DNA of 64,000 bases from the NCBI GenBank assembly GCA_023392635.1, contig JAEVYS010000099.1:3989-67988 (forward strand). The letters run 5' to 3'. Below, piece after piece: positions 24,688-33,069 of this stretch (position 1 is the first letter of the stretch; each line of letters starts with the position of its first letter). Origin of the DNA: Actinomycetes bacterium. GTDB lineage: Bacteria > Actinomycetota > Actinomycetes > Propionibacteriales > Propionibacteriaceae. The notes beneath the pieces were generated by a model. It had not been told where the DNA came from, did not search any database, and saw nothing but the letters and a program-made list of their open reading frames with translations. The translations under genes and the position numbers were made by a program.

Positions 24688-25347
24688 ATGGAGACCGTGG
24701 ACCTTCGCCGCACCCTGCGGACGCTCTTCTCACCCAGGCCGGGACGCTTCGAGCTGGTCACCGTGCCCGACCTGCCGTTCCTGGCCCTCGACGGGCGGAT
24801 CGAGCCGGGGAGCGCCCCCGGCACCTCACCCGGCTTCGAGGCCGCGACCTCCGCGTTGTACGCGCTGGCGTACACCCTGAAGTTCCAGCTCAAGAAGCGC
24901 GCCGAGGACCCGCTCGACTACCCGGTGATGCCCCTGGAGGGCCTGTGGTGGGTGGAGGACGGACGGTTCGACCTCGCCCGCCCGGACAATTGGCACTACC
25001 GGTTGATGATCGTGCTGCCCGAGCAGGTGGCTGACGCAGACGTCGCCACGGCGCTGGCCGCGTTGCGGGCCAAGCGTGGCGACTCCCCGGAGCTGGCCGG
25101 GCTCCGCCGGGAGAGGTTCGCAGAGGGGCGGTGCGCACAGGTGCTGCACGTCGGCCCGTATGCGACCGAACCGGACACCCTCTCGGGTCTCGGCGCCTTC
25201 CTGGACAGCGTCGGGATGGTCGACCGCGTCGGCGAGGCCGGAGGACGCCACCACGAGATCTATCTCGGTGACCCCCGCAAGGCGGACCCGGCCCGGCTGC
25301 GGACGATCCTGCGTCACCCCGTCGCGCCGGCCCGACCGCCGTCGTGA
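24688..25347 (+). CDS. GyrI-like small-molecule-binding domain protein
   Basis: 219 residues: FELVTVPDLPFLALDGRIEPG, then GLWWVEDGRFDLARPDNWHYRLMIVLPEQV, and near the end HVGPYATEPDTLSGLGAFLD and HHEIYLGDPRKADPARLRTILRHP. This is the stand-alone GyrI-like (SHS2/BacT-type) family, which binds or hydrolyses small cationic or reactive compounds in some members. No DNA-binding domain is present. A CAGACT box lies seven bases before the ATG. The stop codon TGA is the first three bases of palindromic repeat B. Confidence 0.8.
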   Translation: METVDLRRTLRTLFSPRPGRFELVTVPDLPFLALDGRIEPGSAPGTSPGFEAATSALYALAYTLKFQLKKRAEDPLDYPVMPLEGLWWVEDGRFDLARPDNWHYRLMIVLPEQVADADVATALAALRAKRGDSPELAGLRRERFAEGRCAQVLHVGPYATEPDTLSGLGAFLDSVGMVDRVGEAGGRHHEIYLGDPRKADPARLRTILRHPVAPARPPS

Positions 25348-25410
25348 CGCACCGGGGACGGTTCCTCTTGCGTCAGGCCTGACGCAAAAGGAACCGTCCC
25401 CGGTGCGTCA
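25345..25410. repeat. Palindromic repeat B (core GGGGACGGTTCC, ends TGACGCA/TGCGTCA)
   Basis: A 66-bp palindrome with 33-bp arms and a single mismatch. It is built from two inverted 31-base units (25345-25375 and 25380-25410) separated by GGCC. Each unit has complementary ends (TGACGCA, TGCGTCA) around the core GGGGACGGTTCC. Its first three bases are the stop of the GyrI-like gene and its last three the stop of the convergent GH3 gene, exactly as in repeat A. Likely bidirectional terminator. Confidence 0.92.
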
Positions 25411-27246
25411 GAGGGACAGCCCGTGGCCGAAGGCGAAGAGCGGGTCGTCGAAGCCGGGCTGGTCCTCGGGATGGGCGCGGACGTCGGCCATCGATCGCGG
25501 CAGGTCGAAGGGCAGGCGACCCCGCGGCGGCACCCGTCCCGTGAGCGCGTCGGCGAGAGCGGCGTCGCTGATCCCGAAGCTCGCGGTGATCGCGCTGCTC
25601 GCGCCCAGCAGTGGGGTCAGGATCGGCGGACGGTCGCAGGTGACGTCCACCACCAGAGGGCACGAGGCGGAGATCCGTCGCAGCCGGACGGGCAGGCCGG
25701 GCGCGAAGTCCAGCGATCCCTGGTGGAACCACGCCTCGAGGAACAGGTCGGAGCGCGGCTCGAACGGCGCGGGCAGCCGCACGATCGCCAGGTCCGCCTC
25801 CTCCGGCGTGCCGACGGCGGCGAACCCTGCCCCCAGGGTGTCCACGTCGAATCCCTCGGCGTACACGCGAGCGCCTCGGGCGAGCGGCAGCACGCCCTCG
25901 TTCACCAACACCGTCACCGACTCCGACTGCGCGCGGCGGCCCTCGGCCACGAACTCCGCGCAGCCGTACACCTGCTCGGCAGCGTCCTCGTCCACGTACG
26001 GGTTGTCGAAGAGCCCCAGGTCGAACTTCACCGCCAGCAGGCGCCGCGCGGACGCGTCGATGCGCGACTCCGGCACCCTCCCGGACGCGACCAGCTCCAG
26101 CAGGAGCTCGAGGCACTCCTCCCCACCGAACTGGTCGGCACCGGCGGCGAGGATCCTCTCCATCCGTGATGCCGGGTCGAGCCCTTCGACGCCCCACGCC
26201 CGGGCGGGCAGCACCTGGCCGGCCACGTGGTTGTCGTTGACCAGCTCCCAGTCGGTGCACACCACGCCGTCGAAGCCCAGCTCATCGCGCAGCAGGCCGG
26301 CGACGATGCGGGCGTTGTAGCCGAAGCCGACCTCCTCGACCGGCCCTCCGTCCAGCTCCAGGCCGATCGGCATCCCGTAGTACGGCATGATCGCCGAGAC
26401 CCCGGCCGTGATGGCCGGGGGGAAGGGGCGCAGGTGGTCGGCGAACCGTCCGGCCGGGTAGACCTGCTCGCGGCCGTAGGGGAAGTGCGCGTCCTCGCCG
26501 CCCGCCTGGGGGCCGCCGCCGGGGAAGTGCTTGGCCGTGCAGGCCACACTCCCGGGGCCGACCGGCCCCTTCTGCAGTCCGGCCAGGTACGCCACGCCCA
26601 GCTCTGTGACCAGCGCCGGGTCCTGCCCGAACGTCTGCGCCTGCCGCGCCCACCTCGGCTCGGTGGCCAGGTCGAGCGTCGGGTGCAGGGCGGCGCGGAT
26701 ACCGACAGCCCGGTACTCGGCGTTGACGATCTCGGCGAACCGTCGCACCCGCGCCGGGTCGCGCAGCGCGGCGAGACCCAGCGGCTCAGGCCATTGCGAC
26801 GACCCCTGCGCGGCGAAGGACGCGCCCGCGTTCTCGAAGAAGGCGTGCCGGGGATCGGTCGACACGGTCACCGGGATGCCGTGCGGCGCCCGCTCGGCGA
26901 GTGCCTGCAACCGGTTGGACCACCTCGCCGCGAGCCGGGCGGGCGGCAGGGCGTGGACGTTGAAGTGGGTGAGGTGCTTGCCAAGGACCACCGACTCCGT
27001 CCCCGACTTGCTGATCCGGCCCGGCCCGCTGAGCAGTTCGCCGTCCTCGCCGGCCTCGATGACGGTGTGGAACATCAACCCCGCCTTCTCGGGCAGGCTG
27101 AGCCGGCCGAGAAGGTCCTCGACCCGCTCCCTCGTGGGCAGCCGGGGGTCCTCGAACGGGTCCATCCGGCCGTTGGAGTTCAGGTCACGGTAAACCGTGC
27201 CGTCCGGCGCGACGGCGGTCGTCGGCTGCATACGTCCCGCCCTCAC
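25408..27246 (-). CDS. Glycoside hydrolase family 3 (beta-glucosidase type)
   Basis: About 612 residues, no signal peptide, so probably cytoplasmic. The N-terminal GH3 barrel has KHFPGGGPQAGGEDAHF and the nucleophile Asp332 in GVVCTDWELVND. The C-terminal alpha/beta domain follows (RRLLAVKFDLGLFDNP, VNEGVLPLA, LPFDLPRSM) and the end FDDPLFAFGHGLSL is characteristic. GH3 enzymes release beta-glucose or similar units from oligosaccharides. GTG 27246 overlaps the upstream stop (GTGA); ATG 27231 is an alternative. Last gene of the lacI operon, expected to split imported oligosaccharides. The stop lies in palindromic repeat B. Confidence 0.92.
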   Translation of the reverse strand: MRAGRMQPTTAVAPDGTVYRDLNSNGRMDPFEDPRLPTRERVEDLLGRLSLPEKAGLMFHTVIEAGEDGELLSGPGRISKSGTESVVLGKHLTHFNVHALPPARLAARWSNRLQALAERAPHGIPVTVSTDPRHAFFENAGASFAAQGSSQWPEPLGLAALRDPARVRRFAEIVNAEYRAVGIRAALHPTLDLATEPRWARQAQTFGQDPALVTELGVAYLAGLQKGPVGPGSVACTAKHFPGGGPQAGGEDAHFPYGREQVYPAGRFADHLRPFPPAITAGVSAIMPYYGMPIGLELDGGPVEEVGFGYNARIVAGLLRDELGFDGVVCTDWELVNDNHVAGQVLPARAWGVEGLDPASRMERILAAGADQFGGEECLELLLELVASGRVPESRIDASARRLLAVKFDLGLFDNPYVDEDAAEQVYGCAEFVAEGRRAQSESVTVLVNEGVLPLARGARVYAEGFDVDTLGAGFAAVGTPEEADLAIVRLPAPFEPRSDLFLEAWFHQGSLDFAPGLPVRLRRISASCPLVVDVTCDRPPILTPLLGASSAITASFGISDAALADALTGRVPPRGRLPFDLPRSMADVRAHPEDQPGFDDPLFAFGHGLSL

Positions 27247-28838
27247 TCCGTTCCGGCGCCAAAGCGCTCCCGTGCGATCACCGGACGCAGCCGCCGCTCC
27301 ACGGTGCTCGTGGCGAACGCGCGCCGGACGGCATCGTGGCCGACCACGTTGCCGATCGCGCCCATGATCATCGCCTGGTCGAGCGAGAGGTACCGCTGTG
27401 CCACGGTTCCCGACCGGCTGGCGATCGCGTCGAAGAACCCGCCGTCGCCGTAGCTGTCGTACTCCCCCTGCAGCCGCACGAGGTTGGCGTACGCCTGGCG
27501 CGGCTCGTGCATCATCGCCAGGAAGGACGCGTGCGGGGTGACCACCCCATCCTTGAAGTCCGGGTGCGGGTTGGTCGCCTCACGGCAGGTGCCGAAGCCG
27601 GGGTCGTAATTCGTCTTCTCCTCGTCGGAGAAGTAGCCGTCCGGGTTGAGGCCGAGCGCGTCCACCCCGTACTCGCGGTAGTTGGCGAACGGGTCCGACG
27701 ACGGCGAGAAGCCCCACACCCCGTACTTCGCCTCGAGCAGGCCGTGCTCTCGCTGCGCGCGGACGTGGAGCGGGTGGTTCACCCCCCACGAACGCGGGGC
27801 CCAGGCGGCCTCCGGCACGAACACGTCGGGCATCAGCTCCTCGAACATGCTGCCGCCCCAGCCGGGGACGATCCGCATCCCGCGGTACACGTACGCACCC
27901 TCGTACACGTCCAGCCCGTAGTAGGTGCGGGTCTCGCCGACCGGCTGGGACTCCTGCCAGGACCAGTCGCAACTGGAAGGGAAGGTGCGCCACATCGCGA
28001 AGTACTGCCTGGCCGGGATCTGGCCCGTGGCGATGCCCAGGTAGCTCGTGATGCGGGTCTCGGAGACGGTGGTGTCGTAGTGGTGGTTGGTGTACCAGAC
28101 GTCGGGCCCGATACCGATGTGGTTGCCGGTGTAGCCGGAGAAGCCCGCGGGCGGGGTGTCGTCGTAGAAGCCACCGTGGATCAGTCCCCCCGGCCGGACG
28201 CCGGGGTGGGCGGTGTCGGCGTCGTAGAACATGTCCCAGCGCATCCGGGTGAACAACCTGTCGGCCAGCGCGCGCACCCCGGGGACGGCGTTGCGCACCA
28301 CCCACAGCGCCGCGCCGAGCCAGCCGTTGTCGACGCTGGAGACGAACGGGTAGACCCGGCTGCCGTCGGTCGGCCACTTCGTGATCACCGCCCCGGTGGC
28401 CTCGTCGTACCAGTTGTAGTAGAGGCCGGACGGTTCGTGGTGCTTCATCGCTGCGATGGTCCGCAGGGTCTGGCGGCAGCGCCGCACACACTCGCCATTG
28501 CCGATCAGCCCGAGCTCACGCGCGACGACCGTGCTCCACAAGTATCCGCCGATGTTCGTCGGCGAGGTGTAGCCGCTGCGATCGCCCGCGGCCAGGGAGG
28601 CGGGGATGTTGTCGGCGGGCAGGCCGGTCTCCGGATCGGTCATGGCCACCAGCGAGTGCCAGGTGTCCCTCGCCCAACCGAGGACACGGCCGCGAACGGG
28701 AGCGGCGTCCGGCCTGTGCAGGGGCACTCCGCGGGCGCCGGGGGCGGCAGCAGCGGGAGTGGGCAGGCCGGACGCCAGGCCAACCGCGAGCGCGCCGCAG
28801 AGGAGGGTGCGACGCGGGAGGGGGCGGGATTCGTTCAT
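27243..28838 (-). CDS. Secreted glucoamylase-like (PF10091-type, possibly GH144) glycosidase
   Basis: 531 residues. The N-terminus SRPLPRRTLLCGALAVGLAS has the twin-arginine pattern, so Tat export is likely. The mature protein is an (alpha/alpha)6-type barrel: GYTSPTNIGGYLWSTVVARELG, PFVSSVDNGWLGAALWVVRNA, KYGVWGFSPSSDPFANYREYG, DGVVTPHASFLAM and YLSLDQAMIMGAIGN. The last two words are typical of the glucoamylase-like family, several members of which are endo-beta-1,2-glucanases (GH144). It lies between the sugar ABC permeases and GH3, so it probably cuts an extracellular glucan for uptake. The exact linkage cannot be read from sequence. GAGG precedes the ATG. Confidence 0.8.
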   Translation of the reverse strand: MNESRPLPRRTLLCGALAVGLASGLPTPAAAAPGARGVPLHRPDAAPVRGRVLGWARDTWHSLVAMTDPETGLPADNIPASLAAGDRSGYTSPTNIGGYLWSTVVARELGLIGNGECVRRCRQTLRTIAAMKHHEPSGLYYNWYDEATGAVITKWPTDGSRVYPFVSSVDNGWLGAALWVVRNAVPGVRALADRLFTRMRWDMFYDADTAHPGVRPGGLIHGGFYDDTPPAGFSGYTGNHIGIGPDVWYTNHHYDTTVSETRITSYLGIATGQIPARQYFAMWRTFPSSCDWSWQESQPVGETRTYYGLDVYEGAYVYRGMRIVPGWGGSMFEELMPDVFVPEAAWAPRSWGVNHPLHVRAQREHGLLEAKYGVWGFSPSSDPFANYREYGVDALGLNPDGYFSDEEKTNYDPGFGTCREATNPHPDFKDGVVTPHASFLAMMHEPRQAYANLVRLQGEYDSYGDGGFFDAIASRSGTVAQRYLSLDQAMIMGAIGNVVGHDAVRRAFATSTVERRLRPVIARERFGAGTE

Positions 28839-28848
28839 CGTTGTGTCC

Positions 28849-29679
28849 TCACTTGATTCCGGTGGTGGCGATGCCCTCGACGAAGTGGCGCTGGAACAGC
28901 AGGAACACGACGAGCAGGGGCAGCACGACGACGCAGGCGCCGGCCAGAAGCAGGCCGTACTGGGTGTTGTTCTGGCCGGTGGAGTACAGCGCCAAGGCGA
29001 CGGGCAGGGTGTAGTGCGACTCGGTCTGGGCGACCACCAGCGGCCAGAGGAAGTTGTTCCACGAGCCGAGGAAGGTGAGGATGCCCAGCGTCGCCAGGGC
29101 CGGCCCGCACAGCGGCAGGATGATCCGGGCGAAGATGCCGAGTTCGCCGGCGCCGTCCACCCGTCCCGCGTCGAGCAGGTCGGGCGGCAGGCCGGAGATG
29201 AACTGCCGCATCAGGAACACTCCGAACGGCGTGACCAGGAACGGCAGCATCAGGCCGGGCAGGGTGTCGATCAGCCCGGCGTTGGCGACGATCACGAACA
29301 GCGGCACGAACGTCACCACTCCCGGGATCATGAGCGTGCCGAGGACGACCGTCAGCAGCACCCGCTTGCCCGGGAACCGCAGCATTGCGAGCGCGTAGCC
29401 CAGCATCGAGCAGAACAGGAGGTTCCCTGCGGTCACCACGAGCGCCACGATCACCGAGTTGGTGAAGTAGGTGCCGAAGGCGAGACGGGCGAACAGCTGG
29501 GTGTAGTTGTCCAGGGACGGGTTCTCCGGCCACCAGGTCGGCGGGACGCGGCGGATCTCTCCCTCACCCTTGAAGCTGCCGAGCACCATCCAGACGAAGG
29601 GTGCGATGACGGCGACGAGCGCGATCGTGACGAGCACGTAGACCAGCGCCCGTGCGTAGCGATTCCTCGATCCCAACAT
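28849..29679 (-). CDS. Carbohydrate ABC transporter permease (MalG/CUT1 type)
   Basis: 276 residues with six membrane segments: first at about 9-33 (ALVYVLVTIALVAVIAPFVW), last near 242-262. The cytoplasmic EAA loop is seen as DAGRVDGAGELGIFARIILPLCGPAL, which contacts the ATPase. I chose ATG 29679 because AGGAG lies five bases upstream; the much longer frame into the next gene is an artefact. It pairs with the permease at 29688. No ATPase gene is present in the operon, so a shared MsiK-type ATPase encoded elsewhere is expected. Confidence 0.92.
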   Translation of the reverse strand: MLGSRNRYARALVYVLVTIALVAVIAPFVWMVLGSFKGEGEIRRVPPTWWPENPSLDNYTQLFARLAFGTYFTNSVIVALVVTAGNLLFCSMLGYALAMLRFPGKRVLLTVVLGTLMIPGVVTFVPLFVIVANAGLIDTLPGLMLPFLVTPFGVFLMRQFISGLPPDLLDAGRVDGAGELGIFARIILPLCGPALATLGILTFLGSWNNFLWPLVVAQTESHYTLPVALALYSTGQNNTQYGLLLAGACVVVLPLLVVFLLFQRHFVEGIATTGIK

Positions 29680-29687
29680 CGCAGCTC

Positions 29688-30641
29688 CTAGGTGTTCTCG
29701 CGCAGCAGGCGGAACTGGATGGCGGTCACGACGGCGATGACCACGAAGATGAGGTAGCTCATCGCCGCGGCGAGGCCGTAGTTGCCGTAGCCGAACTGGT
29801 TGTAGGTGTACATGGACAGCGAGATGGTGCTGTTCAGCGGGCCGCCGGACGTCATCACGAACGGCTCCTCGAAGAATTGCAGGTAGCCGACGGCGGTGGT
29901 GACCGAGACGAACAGCAGGGTGGGACGCAGCAGGGGGAAGGTGATGTTCCAGAACCGTTGCCAGCCGTTGGCCCCGTCGATGGCCGCCGCCTCCTGCAGC
30001 GAGTACGGCACCCCCTGCAGCCCGGCGAGGAAGATGATCATGCCGGTGCCGAAGTTGCGCCACACCGCCATCAGGATCAGCGACGGCATCGACCAGCGCA
30101 CGTCCCCGAGCCAGTTCGGCCCCTGGATCCCGAACCAGGACAGGACGGTGTTGAGCAGGCCGGAGTCCGGCTGGAGGATGAACCGCCACACCACGGCGAC
30201 CGCGACGATCGACGTGATCACGGGGGTGTAGAAGCCCAGCCGGTACACCGAGCGCAGCCGGGTGATCCCCTTGTCGAGCGCGACCGCGGCGAGCAGGCCC
30301 ACGGCCAGGGTGAGCGGCACCCCGACGAGCACGAAGTAGGCCGTGTTGGCCGCCGCCTTCTGGAAGACGGGGTCGGATAGGGCGCGGCCGTAGTTGGCGA
30401 GCCCGATGAAGTTCACCGAGAACGGCGAGCGCAGGTCGCGCTGCCGGGTGTCGGTGAAGCTCATGAACAGCGACTGGATCACGGGCCAGACCGTGAAGGC
30501 CAGGAAGAGCAGGGTGAAGGGGATGGCGAGGATCCACGCCGCCCTCGACTCCCCCGGGTGGCTCGTGCCGGACCGGGCACGGGCGCTGGGGGCGGCGGGG
30601 GCTGGCTGCTGCACCGGCGCAGCGAGGGTGGGGGCGGACAT
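29688..30641 (-). CDS. Carbohydrate ABC transporter permease (MalF/CUT1 type)
   Basis: 317 residues. A ~30-residue Ala/Pro-rich cytoplasmic N-terminus is followed by six membrane segments (first AWILAIPFTLLFLAFTVWPVI, about 34-54). The EAA loop reads EAAAIDGANGWQRFWNITFPLLRPTL. It forms the heterodimeric channel with the second permease. It lies two bases after the solute-binding protein gene and eight bases before the second permease gene. Confidence 0.92.
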   Translation of the reverse strand: MSAPTLAAPVQQPAPAAPSARARSGTSHPGESRAAWILAIPFTLLFLAFTVWPVIQSLFMSFTDTRQRDLRSPFSVNFIGLANYGRALSDPVFQKAAANTAYFVLVGVPLTLAVGLLAAVALDKGITRLRSVYRLGFYTPVITSIVAVAVVWRFILQPDSGLLNTVLSWFGIQGPNWLGDVRWSMPSLILMAVWRNFGTGMIIFLAGLQGVPYSLQEAAAIDGANGWQRFWNITFPLLRPTLLFVSVTTAVGYLQFFEEPFVMTSGGPLNSTISLSMYTYNQFGYGNYGLAAAMSYLIFVVIAVVTAIQFRLLRENT

Positions 30642-30643
30642 GG

Positions 30644-31909
30644 TCAGCTGCCAGTGCCGATCGACTGGGCCTCGGACTGGACGTTCTTCAAGGAGGCGTC
30701 CACGTCGGCCCCGGTCTTCGCCACCTTCTCGATCTCGGCGTCGAAGCGGGCGGCCACCTGCTCCCAGGTCGCGAAGGACGGCGGCGCGACCGCGGTCTCG
30801 AGCTGCTTGCCGAAGGTTGCCAGCTTCTTGTCAGAGGTCAGCGCCGGGTCCTGCCAGGCCGAGCTCACCGACGGCAGGTCCGTGGAGAGCTGGTACCACT
30901 TTACCTGCACCTCTGGCTTGGCCAGCCACTGCACCAGCTTCCAGGCCGCATCCTTGTTCTGGCTGTTCTTGAACACTCCGAAGTTGGAGCCGCCCACGAA
31001 GGAGGAGGACGTCTGCTTGGTGGGCATCGGCATCACCGTGTACTTGTCGGCGAAGCCCTTGCCGCCCACCTTCTCGACCGCGCTCATCTCCCACGGGCCG
31101 GAGATGAACATCGGCTGGCTGCCGTCGACGAACGACGGCTCGACGGTCTCGTTGGGGGCCGGCGACTTGTTGGAGATGCCGTCGGTGAAGTAGCTCTGGT
31201 AGTACTTCAGCGCCTCGCTCATCTGCGGGGTGTCGAAGGTCCACTGGTCGCCGTTGTTGAGCTGCGCGCCGTTGGACCACGCGAACGGCATCACGGTCTG
31301 CCAGGACCCGGTGCCGCCTGGCTGGAGGTTGATCCCCCACTTGGCTCCGGCCTTGTCCTGCATCGCCTTCGCCATGGCCTTCAGCCCGTCCCAGTCGGTC
31401 GGCGGCGTCGTGATGCCGGCCTTCTGGGCGAGGTCGGTGCGGTAGTAGACGAGGCGCGTCTCCACGTACCACGGGATGCCGTAGGACGTGCCGTTGACCT
31501 CGGTGGTCCCCCAGGCGCCGGGGAAGAACGAGGCCTTGTCGATCGAGGAGGGCGTCGGGTCGAGGGCGCCGAGGCCGGCGAACTCGCCCATCCATGTGGT
31601 GCCGATCATGGCCAGGTCCGGGGTCTTCTGGGCCGTGATCGCCGTGGTGAACTTGTCGTGGGCCGCGCTCCACGGGATGGCGGTGACGGTCACCTTCACG
31701 TCGGGGTTGGCCGCCTCGAAGTCCTTGAGCAGCGTGGGCAGGTTCTCGCCCTCGGCGCCCATCGCCCAGATCGTCAGGTTGCCCGTCGCGGGCCCGGCTC
31801 CGACGGTCGTACTCGCCTGGGGCGCCGCGCTGGGGTTCTCGGCGGGCCGGCCGCAGCCGGTCAGCGCCAGGGCTGTCGCCGCGAGGGCGGCGATCACGAT
31901 TCTCTTCAT
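30644..31909 (-). CDS. Extracellular sugar-binding lipoprotein of the ABC importer
   Basis: 421 residues. Signal peptide MKRIVIAALAATALALTGC with lipobox LTGC (Cys19), a Ser/Ala/Pro linker, then a cluster B solute-binding fold (LTIWAMGAEGENLPTLLKDFEAANP; IPWYVETRLVYYRTDLAQKAG; SGPWEMSAVEK; NSQNKDAAWKLVQWLAKPEVQ). Captures oligosaccharides for the two downstream permeases. AGGAGG lies eight bases before the ATG, which overlaps the lacI stop (ATGA). Substrate inferred only from the neighbouring GH144-like and GH3 enzymes. Confidence 0.92.
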   Translation of the reverse strand: MKRIVIAALAATALALTGCGRPAENPSAAPQASTTVGAGPATGNLTIWAMGAEGENLPTLLKDFEAANPDVKVTVTAIPWSAAHDKFTTAITAQKTPDLAMIGTTWMGEFAGLGALDPTPSSIDKASFFPGAWGTTEVNGTSYGIPWYVETRLVYYRTDLAQKAGITTPPTDWDGLKAMAKAMQDKAGAKWGINLQPGGTGSWQTVMPFAWSNGAQLNNGDQWTFDTPQMSEALKYYQSYFTDGISNKSPAPNETVEPSFVDGSQPMFISGPWEMSAVEKVGGKGFADKYTVMPMPTKQTSSSFVGGSNFGVFKNSQNKDAAWKLVQWLAKPEVQVKWYQLSTDLPSVSSAWQDPALTSDKKLATFGKQLETAVAPPSFATWEQVAARFDAEIEKVAKTGADVDASLKNVQSEAQSIGTGS

Positions 31910-32952
31910 TGCTGTTCCTCCTTGGTGTTTCCCCGGGCACGGACGGGCGTCTGCGGCTCGGGGCAGCCACACGAACCGCGGAGCACGATTCGCGTGGGCA
32001 GGGTGGTGGGGACGGTGTCATGGGTGTCTCCGCCGATCAGACGGGCGAGGGTGGTGACCGCCAGCCGTCCGAGTTCGCGGACGGGCTGGGACACCGAGGT
32101 CAGTCCGGGACGGGTGTAGCGGGCGGTCATCACGTCGTCCCAGCCCGTGACCGCCAGGTCGCCGGGGACGCCCAGGCCCGCTCGCTGCAGTTCGTCGAGC
32201 AGCGCGACCGCGACCTCGTCGTTGACGCAGACGAGGCCGTCGGGCAGGGCATGGCTGGCGAGCAGCCGGCGGGCGACGCCGCGTCCGGCATCCTCCGAGA
32301 AGGGGACGCGGATCGGAGGCGCAACGCTGAGCCCCGCCTGGGCGTGCGCCGCGGTGAAGCCGGCATAGCGCTGGGCCGCGTCCGCCGCGAGCCCGGGGTC
32401 GCCGACGAAGCGGAGCCAGCGGCGTCCGTGTCCGAACAGGTGCGCGGTCAGCCCGGCGGCACTCTCCTCGTTCTCGGTGCCGATCCCGTCGGGGCGGCCC
32501 GACGCGACGCTCACCACCGGCATGCGACGAGCGAGCGACGCGAGTTCGGCGGACGCCAGTTGCTCGCGTCCGCTCATGACGGCGAGGCCGTCCACCCGGG
32601 CCGCGAGCTGGCGCAGCGGCCGCGACAGCCCCGGCTCGTTGGTCATGACGAGCGCAACCGACAGCCCCCGTTCGGCGGCCGCGCTCTCAAAGCCGACGAG
32701 CAGCTCGGAGAAGTAGGGACCGGTCAGTTCGGGGACCATGAGCCCGACGGCCTCGTGCTTCTTGGCGGCCAGGGCGCGGGCCGAGCCGCGCGGGAGGTAG
32801 TCGAGTTGGCGGGCGGCATCGAGGACGCGCTGCCTCGTCCGCTCGGCCACCCGCTCGGTTCCCTGGAGCACCCGGGACACCGTGGCGATGGAGACGCCGG
32901 CGCTCTCGGCGACCGCATAGATCGTCGCCGGACCGGGTTTCGCCTGTGACAC
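31906..32952 (-). CDS. LacI-family repressor of the glucan utilisation operon
   Basis: 348 residues. The N-terminal helix-turn-helix and hinge are classic: TIYAVAESAGVSIATVSRVLQGTERVAERTRQRVLDAARQLDYLPRGSARALA, residues about 10-62. The effector domain follows (VGLMVPELTGPYFSELLVGFE; PDGLVCVNDEVAVALLDEL; VTGWDDVMTARYTRPGLTSVSQP). The C-terminus carries CGCP. It is the first gene of the operon and overlaps the binding-protein gene by four bases, so it should control itself through the palindrome at 32975-32986. GGGAG lies six bases before the GTG. Confidence 0.93.
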   Translation of the reverse strand: MSQAKPGPATIYAVAESAGVSIATVSRVLQGTERVAERTRQRVLDAARQLDYLPRGSARALAAKKHEAVGLMVPELTGPYFSELLVGFESAAAERGLSVALVMTNEPGLSRPLRQLAARVDGLAVMSGREQLASAELASLARRMPVVSVASGRPDGIGTENEESAAGLTAHLFGHGRRWLRFVGDPGLAADAAQRYAGFTAAHAQAGLSVAPPIRVPFSEDAGRGVARRLLASHALPDGLVCVNDEVAVALLDELQRAGLGVPGDLAVTGWDDVMTARYTRPGLTSVSQPVRELGRLAVTTLARLIGGDTHDTVPTTLPTRIVLRGSCGCPEPQTPVRARGNTKEEQQ

Positions 32953-32974
32953 CGCGGGCTCCCATCGTCGGGAT

Positions 32975-32986
32975 GTAAGCGCTTAC
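32975..32986. promoter_or_regulatory. LacI-family operator (GTAAGCGCTTAC)
   Basis: A perfect 12-bp palindrome with the central CG expected for LacI/GalR-family sites, 23 bases upstream of the lacI-type start. It is the only copy I see in the window and probably mediates autoregulation of the whole operon. Confidence 0.8.
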
Positions 32987-33047
32987 GCAACTCACGTACC
33001 CGGGCGGAGCCGTCCCGGAACCACAGTTAGGTAATGGTCAGTACCCC

Positions 33048-33060
33048 CCCCGGTGCGTCA
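33048..33060. repeat. Solo end of the TGACGCA-type palindromic repeat (C)
   Basis: Thirteen bases (CCCCGGTGCGTCA) are identical to the right end of repeat B, preceded by a longer C-run, but the rest of the unit is absent. It lies ten bases beyond the mrp stop. A GGAACC word occurs 30 bases away. Probably a decayed or half element. Confidence 0.5.
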
Positions 33061-33069
33061 GAGGGGCGG

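Noticed and set aside
28849..30537. A 562-residue minus-strand frame that looks like a fused double permease
   Set aside because: Only its last ~276 residues show permease features; the rest is an out-of-frame reading of the MalF-type gene. Two separate genes with their own start sites explain the region.
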